Positions 50,786-59,081 of a DNA stretch of 64,000 nucleotides are shown piece by piece. The notes beneath the pieces were generated by a model. It worked only from the letters and a program-made list of their open reading frames with translations. It searched no databases and was not told the origin of the DNA. Source of the DNA: Ardenticatenales bacterium (lineage in GTDB: Bacteria > Chloroflexota > Anaerolineae > Promineifilales > Promineifilaceae); assembly GCA_020634575.1 (NCBI GenBank), contig JACKBM010000019.1:1-64000 (forward strand), given 5' to 3'. A program made the translations under genes and the position numbers. Within the stretch, counting starts at the first letter, position 1; every line of letters starts with the position of its first letter.

Positions 50786-51154
50786 ATGTCTTTTTCACTA
50801 CGTTTGAATTCCGAACAAGAAGCCAATCGTGGCCTCCGTGATGCCTGGCGTATGGGGTTGCTGGCTGCTGCCATTTCCCTCACGCTGACCATCGTTTATG
50901 CCAGTGGGCCTGGCCTGGCACATGTTGATCCCTGGGCCTGGCTGGATGTGGTTATTCTGGTTGTCCTCAGCTTCGCGGTGCGTCAGGGCAGCCGGGTTGG
51001 CGCCGTCTTGCTGTTGCTCTACTATCTGGTCAGCAAAATTGTGTTTTGGGTTGATGAGCATGCGTTCATTGGCGTTCCCCTGGCTATTTTCTTCGTTTAT
51101 TTCTTCTGGCAGGGCGTGCGAGCTGCATTTACCGCTTCAGCCAACTCAGGTTAG
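50786..51154 (+). CDS. Small membrane protein of unknown function
   Basis: This 122-residue protein has about four TM helices and a charged N terminus (RLNSEQEANRGLRDAW). GAGG lies 8 nt before the ATG. It is encoded 43 bp upstream of the large cytochrome b-ferredoxin fusion gene on the same strand and may be a small subunit of the same complex (inference). No family recognised. Confidence 0.7.
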   Translation: MSFSLRLNSEQEANRGLRDAWRMGLLAAAISLTLTIVYASGPGLAHVDPWAWLDVVILVVLSFAVRQGSRVGAVLLLLYYLVSKIVFWVDEHAFIGVPLAIFFVYFFWQGVRAAFTASANSG

Positions 51155-51197
51155 AATAGCCTCCTATACCTGATTGCTTGCAAATCCCTGAGCGCGC

Positions 51198-53252
51198 ATG
51201 AAACAATCGCCATCTGAAGATAGCCGCATTTCCGATTGGTTACCACGCCGTACGCGCTGGTCACGGCTGCTGGAAAAAGGGTCCTTGGCCCTGGAAAATC
51301 TGGCTAACCGGCTTATCGGCAACGAACAACTGAACCCCATCTACCATACCGGTACTATTTCAGTTTTGCTGCTGGCCATTGTGGCCCTGACCGGTTTTTA
51401 CCTCTTCCTCTTCTTCCAATACGGCTTTGACGTATCCTATTTGGCGGTAGTCAACCGGATCGAAACGCCTTTCCTGGCGCGCACCGCCCGAGCTGTACAC
51501 CGTTACGCGTCAGGCGCACTTGTTTTAACAGTGCTTCTTCACGCCTGGCGCATGTTGTTTATGGAGCGGTTCCGCGGCCAACGCTGGCTGGCCTGGCTAA
51601 CCGGCATCCTGATGACCTTTATCCTCTGGCTGGCCGGCATCACCGGTTACTGGCTCATCTGGGATGAACGGGCGGTCCTGATTAACCGCCATTTCATTGA
51701 TTTCTTGCAGCAGGTAACGCCGTGGGCGGGCGACTACGTAACCATTTTGTGGGCGGCGGAAGTCCGCGATCGGAGCTGGGTGATTTTCCTGCTGATGTTT
51801 GTCGCCCACCTGGCCCTCTTCCTGGTCACTGCCTACCTGACCTATCTGCATATCAAGCGTCTCAAACGGCCGCGCTGGATTCCCGAATGGCACTGGATCG
51901 CTGTCGCAACGGCAGTGCTGCTGTTAATTGCGGCGTTGTTTCCGGCCGGTTTGCTACCCGAAGGTAGTTTTAATAAGCTGCCCGGCCTCGTGCGCCTGGA
52001 CCCCATTTTTCTCTATTACTTGCCGCTAAACGAAACACCCTGGGCCAACTGGCTTTGGGCCTTTATGTGGCTGGCGACGGCGGTAGCGGCCGCGCTGCCC
52101 TGGTGGCGCCGCCAACATACCCCACCCAAAGTCGAGGTCCTGGCTGACCGTTGCACGGGCTGCGAAAAATGCGTCAAGGATTGTCCGTTTGGCGCCCTGA
52201 CCATGGTTGAGCGGCAGGATGACTCAAAGTTTAACCTGCTGGCAGTCGCCAATGAGGATCTGTGCGTCAGCTGCGGTATCTGTATCGGCTCTTGCGACGA
52301 GTTCCAGGCCATTACCCTGGGTGAGGTTCGGCCTGAAGCGATCTGGCCCTACCTTGAAGAACAGCTGCGCGCGGGCCAGGCGCGGACTGGCGATCAGCCA
52401 TTGAAATATATCGTCACCTGCCAGCGCCATGCAGCTCAGGGCGCGGAACCTTATTTGACCGCGCCACCGGCCGGTCTGGCCGTCGCCGTTTTGCCCTGCA
52501 CCGGCGCCATCCCACCCAGCCTGCTGCCGCGGCTCGTCGAAGCCGGTGCGGCTGAGGTTGAGGTTGTGGGTTGCCCGCCCTACGATTGTGCCAATCGGGA
52601 AGGTAACATGTGGGAAGCGCTGCGGCTGACTCACGAGCGCGTCCCGCGCCTGCGCCGCCGCTTTGACGAGGCGCCCATCACCGCCGCCTGGCTGGCGCCG
52701 GACCAGTTTGCTCAGGCCATTCCCCTGACGGTTTTACCGGCCGGTGCGGATGCCGCGGCCAAACCGGATTACCTCAGCCAGCGCGGCCTGTCCCAGCTAT
52801 TGAGCTGGCGCAACCTGGTCACTGGCTTCATTCTGTTGGGTGTCGTTTTGCTGGCCCAGATCTGGTTCACCGGGCTGGAGTTCACCCCGTTCCCAGCCGA
52901 ACAGGCGCAGTTGGAAGTGGGCTTGCGACAGCCGCTGCCGCGCTATGTCGATGGCGTTTTGGGCTGGTCTGAGCCGGCCGATGTGCAGGTGCAGCTCTGG
53001 TGGGATGGGGAAATGCGCGAGACAACCACCTACGCGCTCAGTGAGCTGCGTGCCGGCGACCAGGCTGCCTTCTATTTCGAGATGCCTATCGCGCCGGGTG
53101 ATCATGAATTGGTCTTGCAGCTGGCGGGCCCGGGGGGAGCTGAGTACGTCCTCTACCAGGGCGAGTTCGCCGCCGCCCCTGGCGACATCATCCGCATGCA
53201 AAACCATTGGCTGCCCAAACCGCTGCGCCTCGGCGCCCGCGGCGAGGGGTAG
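51198..53252 (+). CDS. Cytochrome b-bis(4Fe-4S) ferredoxin-MvhD-like fusion protein
   Basis: This 684-residue protein joins three redox modules. Residues about 50-300 form a cytochrome b N-terminal-type membrane domain with both bis-His pairs at 13-residue spacing (H101/H115 and H204/H218). Residues about 311-375 hold a two-cluster ferredoxin (C319, C322, C325, C329; C356, C359, C362, C366). Residues about 403-510 resemble the MvhD/FlpD hydrogenase-heterodisulfide reductase delta subunit, with Cys at 408, 434, 459 and 464. A last TM helix (about 536-556) carries an extracytoplasmic beta domain. It could link a cytoplasmic donor to quinone or the cupredoxin. No hydrogenase or Hdr genes are adjacent. 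Confidence 0.85.
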   Translation: MKQSPSEDSRISDWLPRRTRWSRLLEKGSLALENLANRLIGNEQLNPIYHTGTISVLLLAIVALTGFYLFLFFQYGFDVSYLAVVNRIETPFLARTARAVHRYASGALVLTVLLHAWRMLFMERFRGQRWLAWLTGILMTFILWLAGITGYWLIWDERAVLINRHFIDFLQQVTPWAGDYVTILWAAEVRDRSWVIFLLMFVAHLALFLVTAYLTYLHIKRLKRPRWIPEWHWIAVATAVLLLIAALFPAGLLPEGSFNKLPGLVRLDPIFLYYLPLNETPWANWLWAFMWLATAVAAALPWWRRQHTPPKVEVLADRCTGCEKCVKDCPFGALTMVERQDDSKFNLLAVANEDLCVSCGICIGSCDEFQAITLGEVRPEAIWPYLEEQLRAGQARTGDQPLKYIVTCQRHAAQGAEPYLTAPPAGLAVAVLPCTGAIPPSLLPRLVEAGAAEVEVVGCPPYDCANREGNMWEALRLTHERVPRLRRRFDEAPITAAWLAPDQFAQAIPLTVLPAGADAAAKPDYLSQRGLSQLLSWRNLVTGFILLGVVLLAQIWFTGLEFTPFPAEQAQLEVGLRQPLPRYVDGVLGWSEPADVQVQLWWDGEMRETTTYALSELRAGDQAAFYFEMPIAPGDHELVLQLAGPGGAEYVLYQGEFAAAPGDIIRMQNHWLPKPLRLGARGEG

Positions 53253-53296
53253 CGGACCCGTCGGGTCCCCAACCCGTCGGGTTGCCAACCCCTCAG
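53253..53296. repeat. ACCCGTCGGGT hairpin repeats after the fusion gene
   Basis: GGACCCGTCGGGTCCCC and AACCCGTCGGGTT follow directly after the TAG stop, whose own bases belong to the GAGGGGTAG word shared with the repeat at 16618. Confidence 0.8.
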
Positions 53297-53407
53297 CGAC
53301 TTTTACCTAATTGAAGGTCACCAAACGGGGTGGTTCCGCCGGGACGAAGCTGGGATCGCGCCAGCGGGTCAGCTTGATCACCTGCCGGGCAATAGCCCAG
53401 CCAATCT

Positions 53408-54508
53408 TCACCAGCCAGGGTAGTTCAGAAAATAGGCCATCTTCGCCAGCCGGGTGCGCCACGGGAGCTGCCACATCAGCCAATGATTCTGCAGCCGCCG
53501 TCGATAGCTGGCAAAGCTGAAATCGTTCCGGGCAAAGGCATCGGCAACCATTTCGGCCGCGACGTCCCCGTAGCCAAGCGCCAGGGAGATCCCCTCACCG
53601 AATAACGCGTCAACGCCGGCGGCGTCGCCCGCCAGCAGAATGCGCGGTCGGGCCAGCTCATTGCCGGCATCCCACCAGCGAATTGGGTGGCCCTTGATTT
53701 TGTAGTTGTCCAGATCACGGTTGCGCGACGCCAGTGACTCAGCCATCACCGCTTTCAGATCGGCCTTGGGCTTTTCGGGCCGGGCCCGGCTGTCAAAGAC
53801 GCCCCGGTTCATGACTGGTTCACCTTTGACGTAGCTGGGAAAGTCCCAGTAATAACCCTGCAGGTCGCCATCGGTCATCGGCGTAAAATCAAAGACGGCG
53901 ACACGCCGCTGGAACTCGTCGGTCACGGCTGGGTTTTCCGGCGTATCCACCTCGATGAGGCGGGCGACCCGGCTGACCCCATCCCACTTCAGACGGCTGC
54001 GGATAAAGCTGCGCGAGCCATCAGCCACGACCAGCGTTTTGGCGTGGATGATCGCCTTCTCAGTCGCTACCTCGACGTAATTCTCGTGCTCAATCACGTC
54101 GACGACGGCCTCGCCCTGGCGGATGGTGACGCCCTGGGCTTCCGCCTGACGCACCAGCCAATGATCAAACTCGGCCCGGCGCACGATGCGGAAGACGGGA
54201 TTGCCGTAGAATGCGTAGCTCTGTTTGCGGTAGAGCAGCCGGACCTCATGGACGGGGAAGTTGGTCGGCTCCAGCGACAGGCCCAGGCGAGCCAGGACAT
54301 TCTGGCCGAGGTGAGTGACGCCACCCCCGCACAATTTGTCACGCGGATGAACAGCCTTGTCGATGACCACCATGCGACCGGCCCAGGCGGGATCGCGCTG
54401 GACGAGGTGCAGGGCCGTGGAAATGCCGGCCGGTCCCGAGCCCACAATGGCCACATCGATCGTCTCTACCGGCCGGTCCGCCGGTAGCTGGACACTTTTT
54501 CCTGCCAT
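53408..54508 (-). CDS. Geranylgeranyl reductase family flavoprotein
   Basis: This 366-residue FAD-dependent oxidoreductase has the Rossmann FAD loop VAIVGSGPAGISTALHL, the second motif DHWLVRQAEAQGV..., VADGSRSFIRSRL and the GD motif ILLAGDAAGVDALFGEGISLALGYG. The group saturates isoprenoid chains of quinones, chlorophyll or archaeal-type lipids, so menaquinone side-chain reduction is possible here beside respiratory genes. ATG at 54508 follows GGAGG. An upstream in-frame ATG at 54610 lies in repeat DNA. It is convergent with the redox fusion gene. Confidence 0.9.
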   Translation of the reverse strand: MAGKSVQLPADRPVETIDVAIVGSGPAGISTALHLVQRDPAWAGRMVVIDKAVHPRDKLCGGGVTHLGQNVLARLGLSLEPTNFPVHEVRLLYRKQSYAFYGNPVFRIVRRAEFDHWLVRQAEAQGVTIRQGEAVVDVIEHENYVEVATEKAIIHAKTLVVADGSRSFIRSRLKWDGVSRVARLIEVDTPENPAVTDEFQRRVAVFDFTPMTDGDLQGYYWDFPSYVKGEPVMNRGVFDSRARPEKPKADLKAVMAESLASRNRDLDNYKIKGHPIRWWDAGNELARPRILLAGDAAGVDALFGEGISLALGYGDVAAEMVADAFARNDFSFASYRRRLQNHWLMWQLPWRTRLAKMAYFLNYPGW

Positions 54509-54566
54509 GAGTTCCTCCAAATCGCTGCCGCCGGGACTATGGCGGCAACACCTCAATTCTACAAAA

Positions 54567-54640
54567 GGTTCGCCAACCTGACAGGTTCGCCAACCCGTCG
54601 GGTTCGCCAACCCGTCGGGTTGGTCAACCCCTCACCCGGA
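54567..54640. repeat. Tandem 17-bp repeat GGTTCGCCAACCCGTCG
   Basis: Units at 54567, 54584 and 54601 are followed by a diverged fourth. The stop codon of the next minus-strand gene (54624-54626) lies inside the fourth unit. The repeats separate two genes and share the ACCCGTCGGGT palindrome with 16618 and 53253. Confidence 0.88.
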
Positions 54641-55484
54641 CTTCTTCGTTAAACAACGTTGTATAGCGCTCATCAACCTGCTCCAGTTTGAGCAGGCTCT
54701 TGATACGGCGCACAAAGTTCTCCGTTACGGGCAGCAGCGCCTCATACTCTTCACAAAGTGGCGCCAGCTCCAGCTCGCTGGCGGTCTGCTCGTTCATGAT
54801 GAACTCCACCGCCGCAGCATACGCCGTCTGCTCGGAGCGGGGCACCTTTTTGAGTTGGCGCTTGCGCTTAAAATCGCGCCAGAGCCGCCGGCCCAGGACG
54901 AGGGCCATCACCTCGTAGCCCCGCTCCTGCATCCGGCTCAGGAAAAGCGCCTCGACCTCGTCGTCCACGGCATCTTCGCGCAGGGGGAGTTGCAGCAGGC
55001 CACTGTACAGCGCCAGCGGCAGCACCCAGGGCGCCTGGGGGAAGGCGCCGGTTTGCTGAAACTCGGGGGTTGTCAGCAGGATCGCCCGGGCCCGGGGGGC
55101 AGAGAGCAGCATTTCCAGACTGGACGGATTGATATCTTCAACGCGCCAGCGGTCGCGATAGAGGCGCAGCTTGACGGTCACATAGGCAGTTGCCAGGAAA
55201 CTTTCGCTACCGGCCGGTTCCGCGCCCGCCCAGAGATACTCCAGGTAGATGTAGCGCCCGCCATCCGTCAGAATCGCCTGGCGCAGGGCACAGCTCTCGC
55301 TTAACAGCACCGTTTTGAGGCAGATGTCCAGGCTGGTCAGCCCGAACATGGCTAGCATGTCGGCGACCGGCCGGTTGGGCACCAGCTCGCGCCGGGCCGC
55401 CTTTTCATCATCCGCCAACGTCGCCGCGATCAGCCGCTGCACAACCGGCCACAGCTCTTCCTGAACAGTTTTTTCCGTAATCAT
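54624..55484 (-). CDS. Conserved hypothetical protein
   Basis: This 286-residue soluble protein has no recognised domain. It starts MITEKTVQEELWPVVQRLI, has a beta-rich middle (YIYLEYLWAGAEP, AYVTVKLRLYRDRWRVEDINPS) and a helical second half with many Glu and Arg. The ATG is at 55484, and the frame stays open far upstream only as an antisense reading of the peptidase gene. The last two residues and the stop are encoded in a tandem repeat. The mid-region (VKLRLYRDRWRVEDINP) vaguely resembles NTF2/SnoaL-type folds, which I do not rely on. Confidence 0.7.
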   Translation of the reverse strand: MITEKTVQEELWPVVQRLIAATLADDEKAARRELVPNRPVADMLAMFGLTSLDICLKTVLLSESCALRQAILTDGGRYIYLEYLWAGAEPAGSESFLATAYVTVKLRLYRDRWRVEDINPSSLEMLLSAPRARAILLTTPEFQQTGAFPQAPWVLPLALYSGLLQLPLREDAVDDEVEALFLSRMQERGYEVMALVLGRRLWRDFKRKRQLKKVPRSEQTAYAAAVEFIMNEQTASELELAPLCEEYEALLPVTENFVRRIKSLLKLEQVDERYTTLFNEEVRVRG

Positions 55485-55525
55485 GGCGCCATTATGCCAA
55501 AAGAGTTGTTGATTTGCGATTTCAG

Positions 55526-55573
55526 CCTTACGATTGTACGCAGGTTGCCAACAGCCTACATACAATCGTAAGG
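55526..55573 (+). promoter_or_regulatory. 13-bp inverted repeat that would hide the peptidase Shine-Dalgarno
   Basis: CCTTACGATTGTA (55526-55538) pairs exactly with TACAATCGTAAGG (55561-55573) across a 22-nt loop. The right arm contains the AAGG of the AAGGAG ribosome-binding site of the peptidase gene (ATG 55587). It lies in the region between divergent genes, so it may be an operator for both or a translational switch. Confidence 0.6.
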
Positions 55574-55586
55574 AGTCACTTAACCC

Positions 55587-57596
55587 ATGGCCAGTCGCCC
55601 CAAACGCCCTGTTACCGCTGAGCTTCTCTACGACATCGAGCAGATCACCGATTTGCAGATGTCGCCAGATGGCCGGCACGTTGTCTATTCTGTCCTGCGT
55701 GTGGACAAAAAGAGTGAAAAGAAATATTCCGACCTTTGGGTCGCCGCCACGCGTGGTGGTAAACCGCGCCAGTTTACTTTCGGCGATTACAATGATTCGA
55801 TGCCGCGCTGGTCGCCTGACGGCAGCCAGATCGCCTTCCTCTCCAACCGGGGGAATGAGCAGCAAGCTCAGATCTACCTGCTTCCCTTCGCCGGTGGTGA
55901 GGCCCAGCCCCTGACCGATCTGAAGGGTTCCATCCAGGGCATCAAATGGTCGCCGGATGGCCGCCGCCTGGCTTTGCTCTTCGCCAAAATGGACGCCGAA
56001 GCCGCGGAAAGGATGGCCGACGAGCAAAAGAAGAAGCTCGGCATCGTCTCCCGCCACATCACCCGCATTTTCTACAAGGGCGATGGCATGGGCTACCTGC
56101 CCAAAGAGCGCCCCCATCTCTGGGTGGTGGACGCCAAATCGGGCAAGGCAACCCAGCTGACTGAGGACAATGGCTTCCAGGAAGGGATGCCGGACTGGTC
56201 GGCGGACGGCGAGCATCTGCTCTTTGCTTCCAACCGGGTTGATGATCCGGATATGAATCAGGAATATTCGCAGCTGTACACGATTCCGGCCGGTGGCGGT
56301 GAATTGACAAAGCTGAATATCGATCATGAATTTGGCAAGGCGGCGCCGCTCTATTCGCCTGATGGCAACTGGATCTGCTACCTGGGCAACCGGTTGGGCG
56401 GCAATTACTGGCAGAATATGTGTCTGTATGTGGCACCGGCCGGTGGCGGCCAGGCTAAAAACCTGACCGAAGCGCATGATATGCACGCCGTCGGCGCCAG
56501 TATCGGCGACCATGGCGGCGCCGGCTTCAGCGCCCCGGTTTGGGCGGCCGACAGCAGCGCCATCTACTTCGTCGCCTCGCGCGATGGCGCCCAGACGCTG
56601 CACAGCATCACGACGGGCGGCGAGCTCAGCACGGTCATCAGCAAGGAAAAATCGGCCATCGGTGCCTTCAGCTTTGCGGCTGATCAGGGCAAAGTCGCCT
56701 ACTTTGAGGCCAATATGTACGACCCTGGCCAGCTCTGGAGCCGGGATATGGCCAGCGGCCATGCGCGTCAGCTCACAAAGTTAAATGCCGACTTTAGTCG
56801 CTATGCCTGGGGTGAGATCGAGGAGATCTGGTTCAAGGGCAATGATGGCAACGACCTGCAGGGCTGGATTCTCACGCCGCCCGGATTTGATCCCAAGAAG
56901 AAATACCCGTCTATCCTGGAAATTCATGGCGGCCCGCAGGCCCAGTATGGCTATGTCTTCATGCATGAGTTCCACTTCCTGGCGGCCAACGGTTACGTCG
57001 TCTACTTCAGCAACCCGCGCGGTGGCCAGGGCTACGGCGAAGAGCATTGCCGGGCCATCAACGGCCGCTGGGGTACCGTCGATTACGACGATGTGATGAG
57101 CTGGGCCGACCTCGTTCAGGCGCGGCCCTATATCGACAAAAACAAGTTAGGTGTGACCGGCGGCAGCTATGGCGGCTACATGACCGGCTGGATTATCGGT
57201 CACAATGATCGCTTCCATTCAGCCGTGGCCCAGCGGGTCGTCAGCAACTCGGTCAGCATGTGGGCGACGGCCGACTTCAACTACGGTTGGTGCGACCTCA
57301 TCGGCATCGAGCCCACGCCCTACGAGGACCTCGAGGCCCACTGGGAAATCTCGCCGATTAAATACATCGGCAACGCCAAAACGCCGACGCTGGTCATTCA
57401 CAGCGAAACCGACTTCCGCACGCCGCAGGAGCAGGGCGAACAGCTCTATGTTGCTTTGCGCAAGGTTGGGGTGGATGCTGAGTTGGTGCTCTTCCCGGGT
57501 GAGTCCCACGGCCTCTCCCGCCAGGGCCGCACCGACCGCCGCATCAGCCGCCTCAGCCACATCCTCCGCTGGATGGACAAATATTTGAAAGAATAG
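55587..57596 (+). CDS. S9 family serine peptidase (acylaminoacyl/dipeptidyl peptidase type)
   Basis: This 669-residue prolyl-oligopeptidase-type enzyme has a seven-bladed beta-propeller in the first roughly 400 residues (repeated SPDGR/WSPDG and NRxxxD elements). The C-terminal alpha/beta hydrolase domain carries the nucleophile in GGSYGGYMT (Ser about residue 531), the acid in HSETDFRTP and the His in ESHGLS. No signal peptide is seen, so it acts in the cytoplasm on oligopeptides. A hairpin may control its translation. TAG is followed directly by an inverted-repeat element. Confidence 0.93.
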   Translation: MASRPKRPVTAELLYDIEQITDLQMSPDGRHVVYSVLRVDKKSEKKYSDLWVAATRGGKPRQFTFGDYNDSMPRWSPDGSQIAFLSNRGNEQQAQIYLLPFAGGEAQPLTDLKGSIQGIKWSPDGRRLALLFAKMDAEAAERMADEQKKKLGIVSRHITRIFYKGDGMGYLPKERPHLWVVDAKSGKATQLTEDNGFQEGMPDWSADGEHLLFASNRVDDPDMNQEYSQLYTIPAGGGELTKLNIDHEFGKAAPLYSPDGNWICYLGNRLGGNYWQNMCLYVAPAGGGQAKNLTEAHDMHAVGASIGDHGGAGFSAPVWAADSSAIYFVASRDGAQTLHSITTGGELSTVISKEKSAIGAFSFAADQGKVAYFEANMYDPGQLWSRDMASGHARQLTKLNADFSRYAWGEIEEIWFKGNDGNDLQGWILTPPGFDPKKKYPSILEIHGGPQAQYGYVFMHEFHFLAANGYVVYFSNPRGGQGYGEEHCRAINGRWGTVDYDDVMSWADLVQARPYIDKNKLGVTGGSYGGYMTGWIIGHNDRFHSAVAQRVVSNSVSMWATADFNYGWCDLIGIEPTPYEDLEAHWEISPIKYIGNAKTPTLVIHSETDFRTPQEQGEQLYVALRKVGVDAELVLFPGESHGLSRQGRTDRRISRLSHILRWMDKYLKE

Positions 57597-57753
57597 TTTT
57601 TGCCGCAGATTGCGCAGATACTTCGCTTCGCTCAGCATAAGTTTGGGGATTTTTTGGCTTCGCGGGCCTATCTCATTGGCATTGCAGGCCGTTGACTTTG
57701 CGAAGCACAATCGAACCGATGGCCCACATCCCCAAATCTGCGTAATCTGCGGC
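57597..57753. repeat. Inverted-repeat element bounded by two TAG stop codons
   Basis: The arms GCCGCAGATTGCGCAGAT (57602-57619) and ATCTGCGTAATCTGCGGC (57736-57753) are inverted copies with one mismatch. Inner TTTGGGGAT/ATCCCCAAA words pair too. The element fills the space between convergent peptidase and NUDIX genes and abuts both TAG stops. A partial copy lies at 33356 behind another TAG. It looks like a small MITE- or REP-type insertion. Confidence 0.8.
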
Positions 57754-58307
57754 TAAGATTCTGCTTCTCTGTCGAGAGTTAGCAGGGCGAGGGCGATGGT
57801 GGCGGCGTAGGGGAGGCCGGTGAAGGCGTTGGCCGCCAGCGCTTCTTCGACTTCGGCGCGGCTGAGGAGCAGGAGTTCCTGCTCTTCCAGGTCGTCGGCG
57901 TCAGGCTCAGTTACCGGCCGGACCCCGCGGGCCAGGAAGAAGTAGGCCGTGCCGCAGCCCCGGTTGGCATCGACGACAAAGCTGCCCAGGGATTGCCAAT
58001 CTTCGCCCGCAAAACCCGTCTCTTCCAGTAATTCTCGCTGCGCCGCCGCCAGCGGTTCTTCGCCTGGCTCCAGGTAACCCCCGACAATCGCCGTCGTCAC
58101 GCCAGCAATGCCGTACTTTGTTTGCCGAAAGCAGAGGAAAGCGCCCGCTTCGGTGACAGCGACGACATTGACATAGTCCGGCGTCACCACCCAGGGCCAA
58201 TCGTCGATGCGCTGGCCGTCTGGCAGCTCGATCTGATGTTCCTCGACGCGCAGGAATTTGCTGTAATTGAGAATCGTACGGCGGGAGAGAGTGCGCCAGC
58301 TCTCCAT
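57753..58307 (-). CDS. NUDIX hydrolase
   Basis: This 184-residue pyrophosphohydrolase of the ADP-ribose pyrophosphatase group shows an intact Nudix box GGYLEPGEEPLAAAQRELLEETGF (G-x5-E-x7-R-E-x2-E-E-x-G), about residues 78-101. The N-terminal beta-sheet (YSKFLRVEEHQIELPDG) is typical of NUDT5/ADP-ribose-like members. The substrate is unproven. Its ATG overlaps the stop of the methyltransferase gene (TAATG). Confidence 0.92.
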   Translation of the reverse strand: MESWRTLSRRTILNYSKFLRVEEHQIELPDGQRIDDWPWVVTPDYVNVVAVTEAGAFLCFRQTKYGIAGVTTAIVGGYLEPGEEPLAAAQRELLEETGFAGEDWQSLGSFVVDANRGCGTAYFFLARGVRPVTEPDADDLEEQELLLLSRAEVEEALAANAFTGLPYAATIALALLTLDREAES

Positions 58308-59068
58308 TATGCTTCCAGGGCGCCGTAGTAAACGGTGGTCTGGTAAGGCATCGCCACGACACCATCCTCCTGGTAGCGGTCGAAAATCTCGTTGAGACCC
58401 TGGATGAAGAATGGATAGTTCGGGTCATCTTCCAGCGGGCTATAGGATGAGGATAGGGCGCGGCCGATGAGGGCTTCCTGGTCGTAGGTGAGGATGTTTT
58501 CAAAGTTGGCGGTTTGGTAACCGGCCGGTCCAAAAAAGATCGCCAGTTTCTCTTCCTTACCATGCCGGTGCTCCACCATCGCATAATTGTGGGCATATTG
58601 CTTCAACAACTGCTCATAGGCATAAAGGAATGGTGTTTCCGCCGCTGGGCGGTCATTCCAGAACAACGCTGCCTGCCCGCCCGGGCGCAATATTCGCTGC
58701 ACCTCGGCCCGAAACGGCTCCACCGCAAACCAGTGAAACGCCTGCCCGGCCACGACCAGGTCGATGGCGCCATCCGGCAACGTAGTTGCTTCCGCCGAGC
58801 CATCAACCGCCTCATACTGTGGATACGCCGCCAGAAACTCCAATGAGGCCTCCCGCATTTCGGCATTCGGCTCGACACCATACACTTTGTAACCGCCTGC
58901 CAGGAACAGCCTGGCTGACAGCCCGGTCCCAGAGCCGATGTCGGCGACCACCGCTCCTGAGGGTAGGGCGCCAACTAGCTCAAGATGCTCAAGCATGGCC
59001 TGAGGATAAGTCGGCCGGTAGCGCACATAAAAATCCACCCGATTGGAAAACCGTTTCTTTGAATCCAT
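58307..59068 (-). CDS. Class I SAM-dependent methyltransferase
   Basis: This 253-residue cytoplasmic methyltransferase has motif I VVADIGSGTGLSARLF (about residues 43-58), motif II YGVEPNAEM, the catalytic-like region GQAFHWF and PGGQAALFWND. The layout matches the Methyltransf_11 group with unknown acceptor. It starts at 59068. A longer in-frame opening upstream is antisense to the S66 gene end. It is coupled to the NUDIX gene by a 4-bp overlap. Confidence 0.9.
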   Translation of the reverse strand: MDSKKRFSNRVDFYVRYRPTYPQAMLEHLELVGALPSGAVVADIGSGTGLSARLFLAGGYKVYGVEPNAEMREASLEFLAAYPQYEAVDGSAEATTLPDGAIDLVVAGQAFHWFAVEPFRAEVQRILRPGGQAALFWNDRPAAETPFLYAYEQLLKQYAHNYAMVEHRHGKEEKLAIFFGPAGYQTANFENILTYDQEALIGRALSSSYSPLEDDPNYPFFIQGLNEIFDRYQEDGVVAMPYQTTVYYGALEA

Positions 59069-59081
59069 CCTAAACTTCCTT

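Noticed and set aside
55485..56762. Long open minus-strand frame in front of the hypothetical gene at 54624
   Set aside because: It is the antisense strand of the S9 peptidase gene and continues across the start codon of the real gene. The peptides are low-quality and match nothing, and the peptidase motifs on the other strand are complete.
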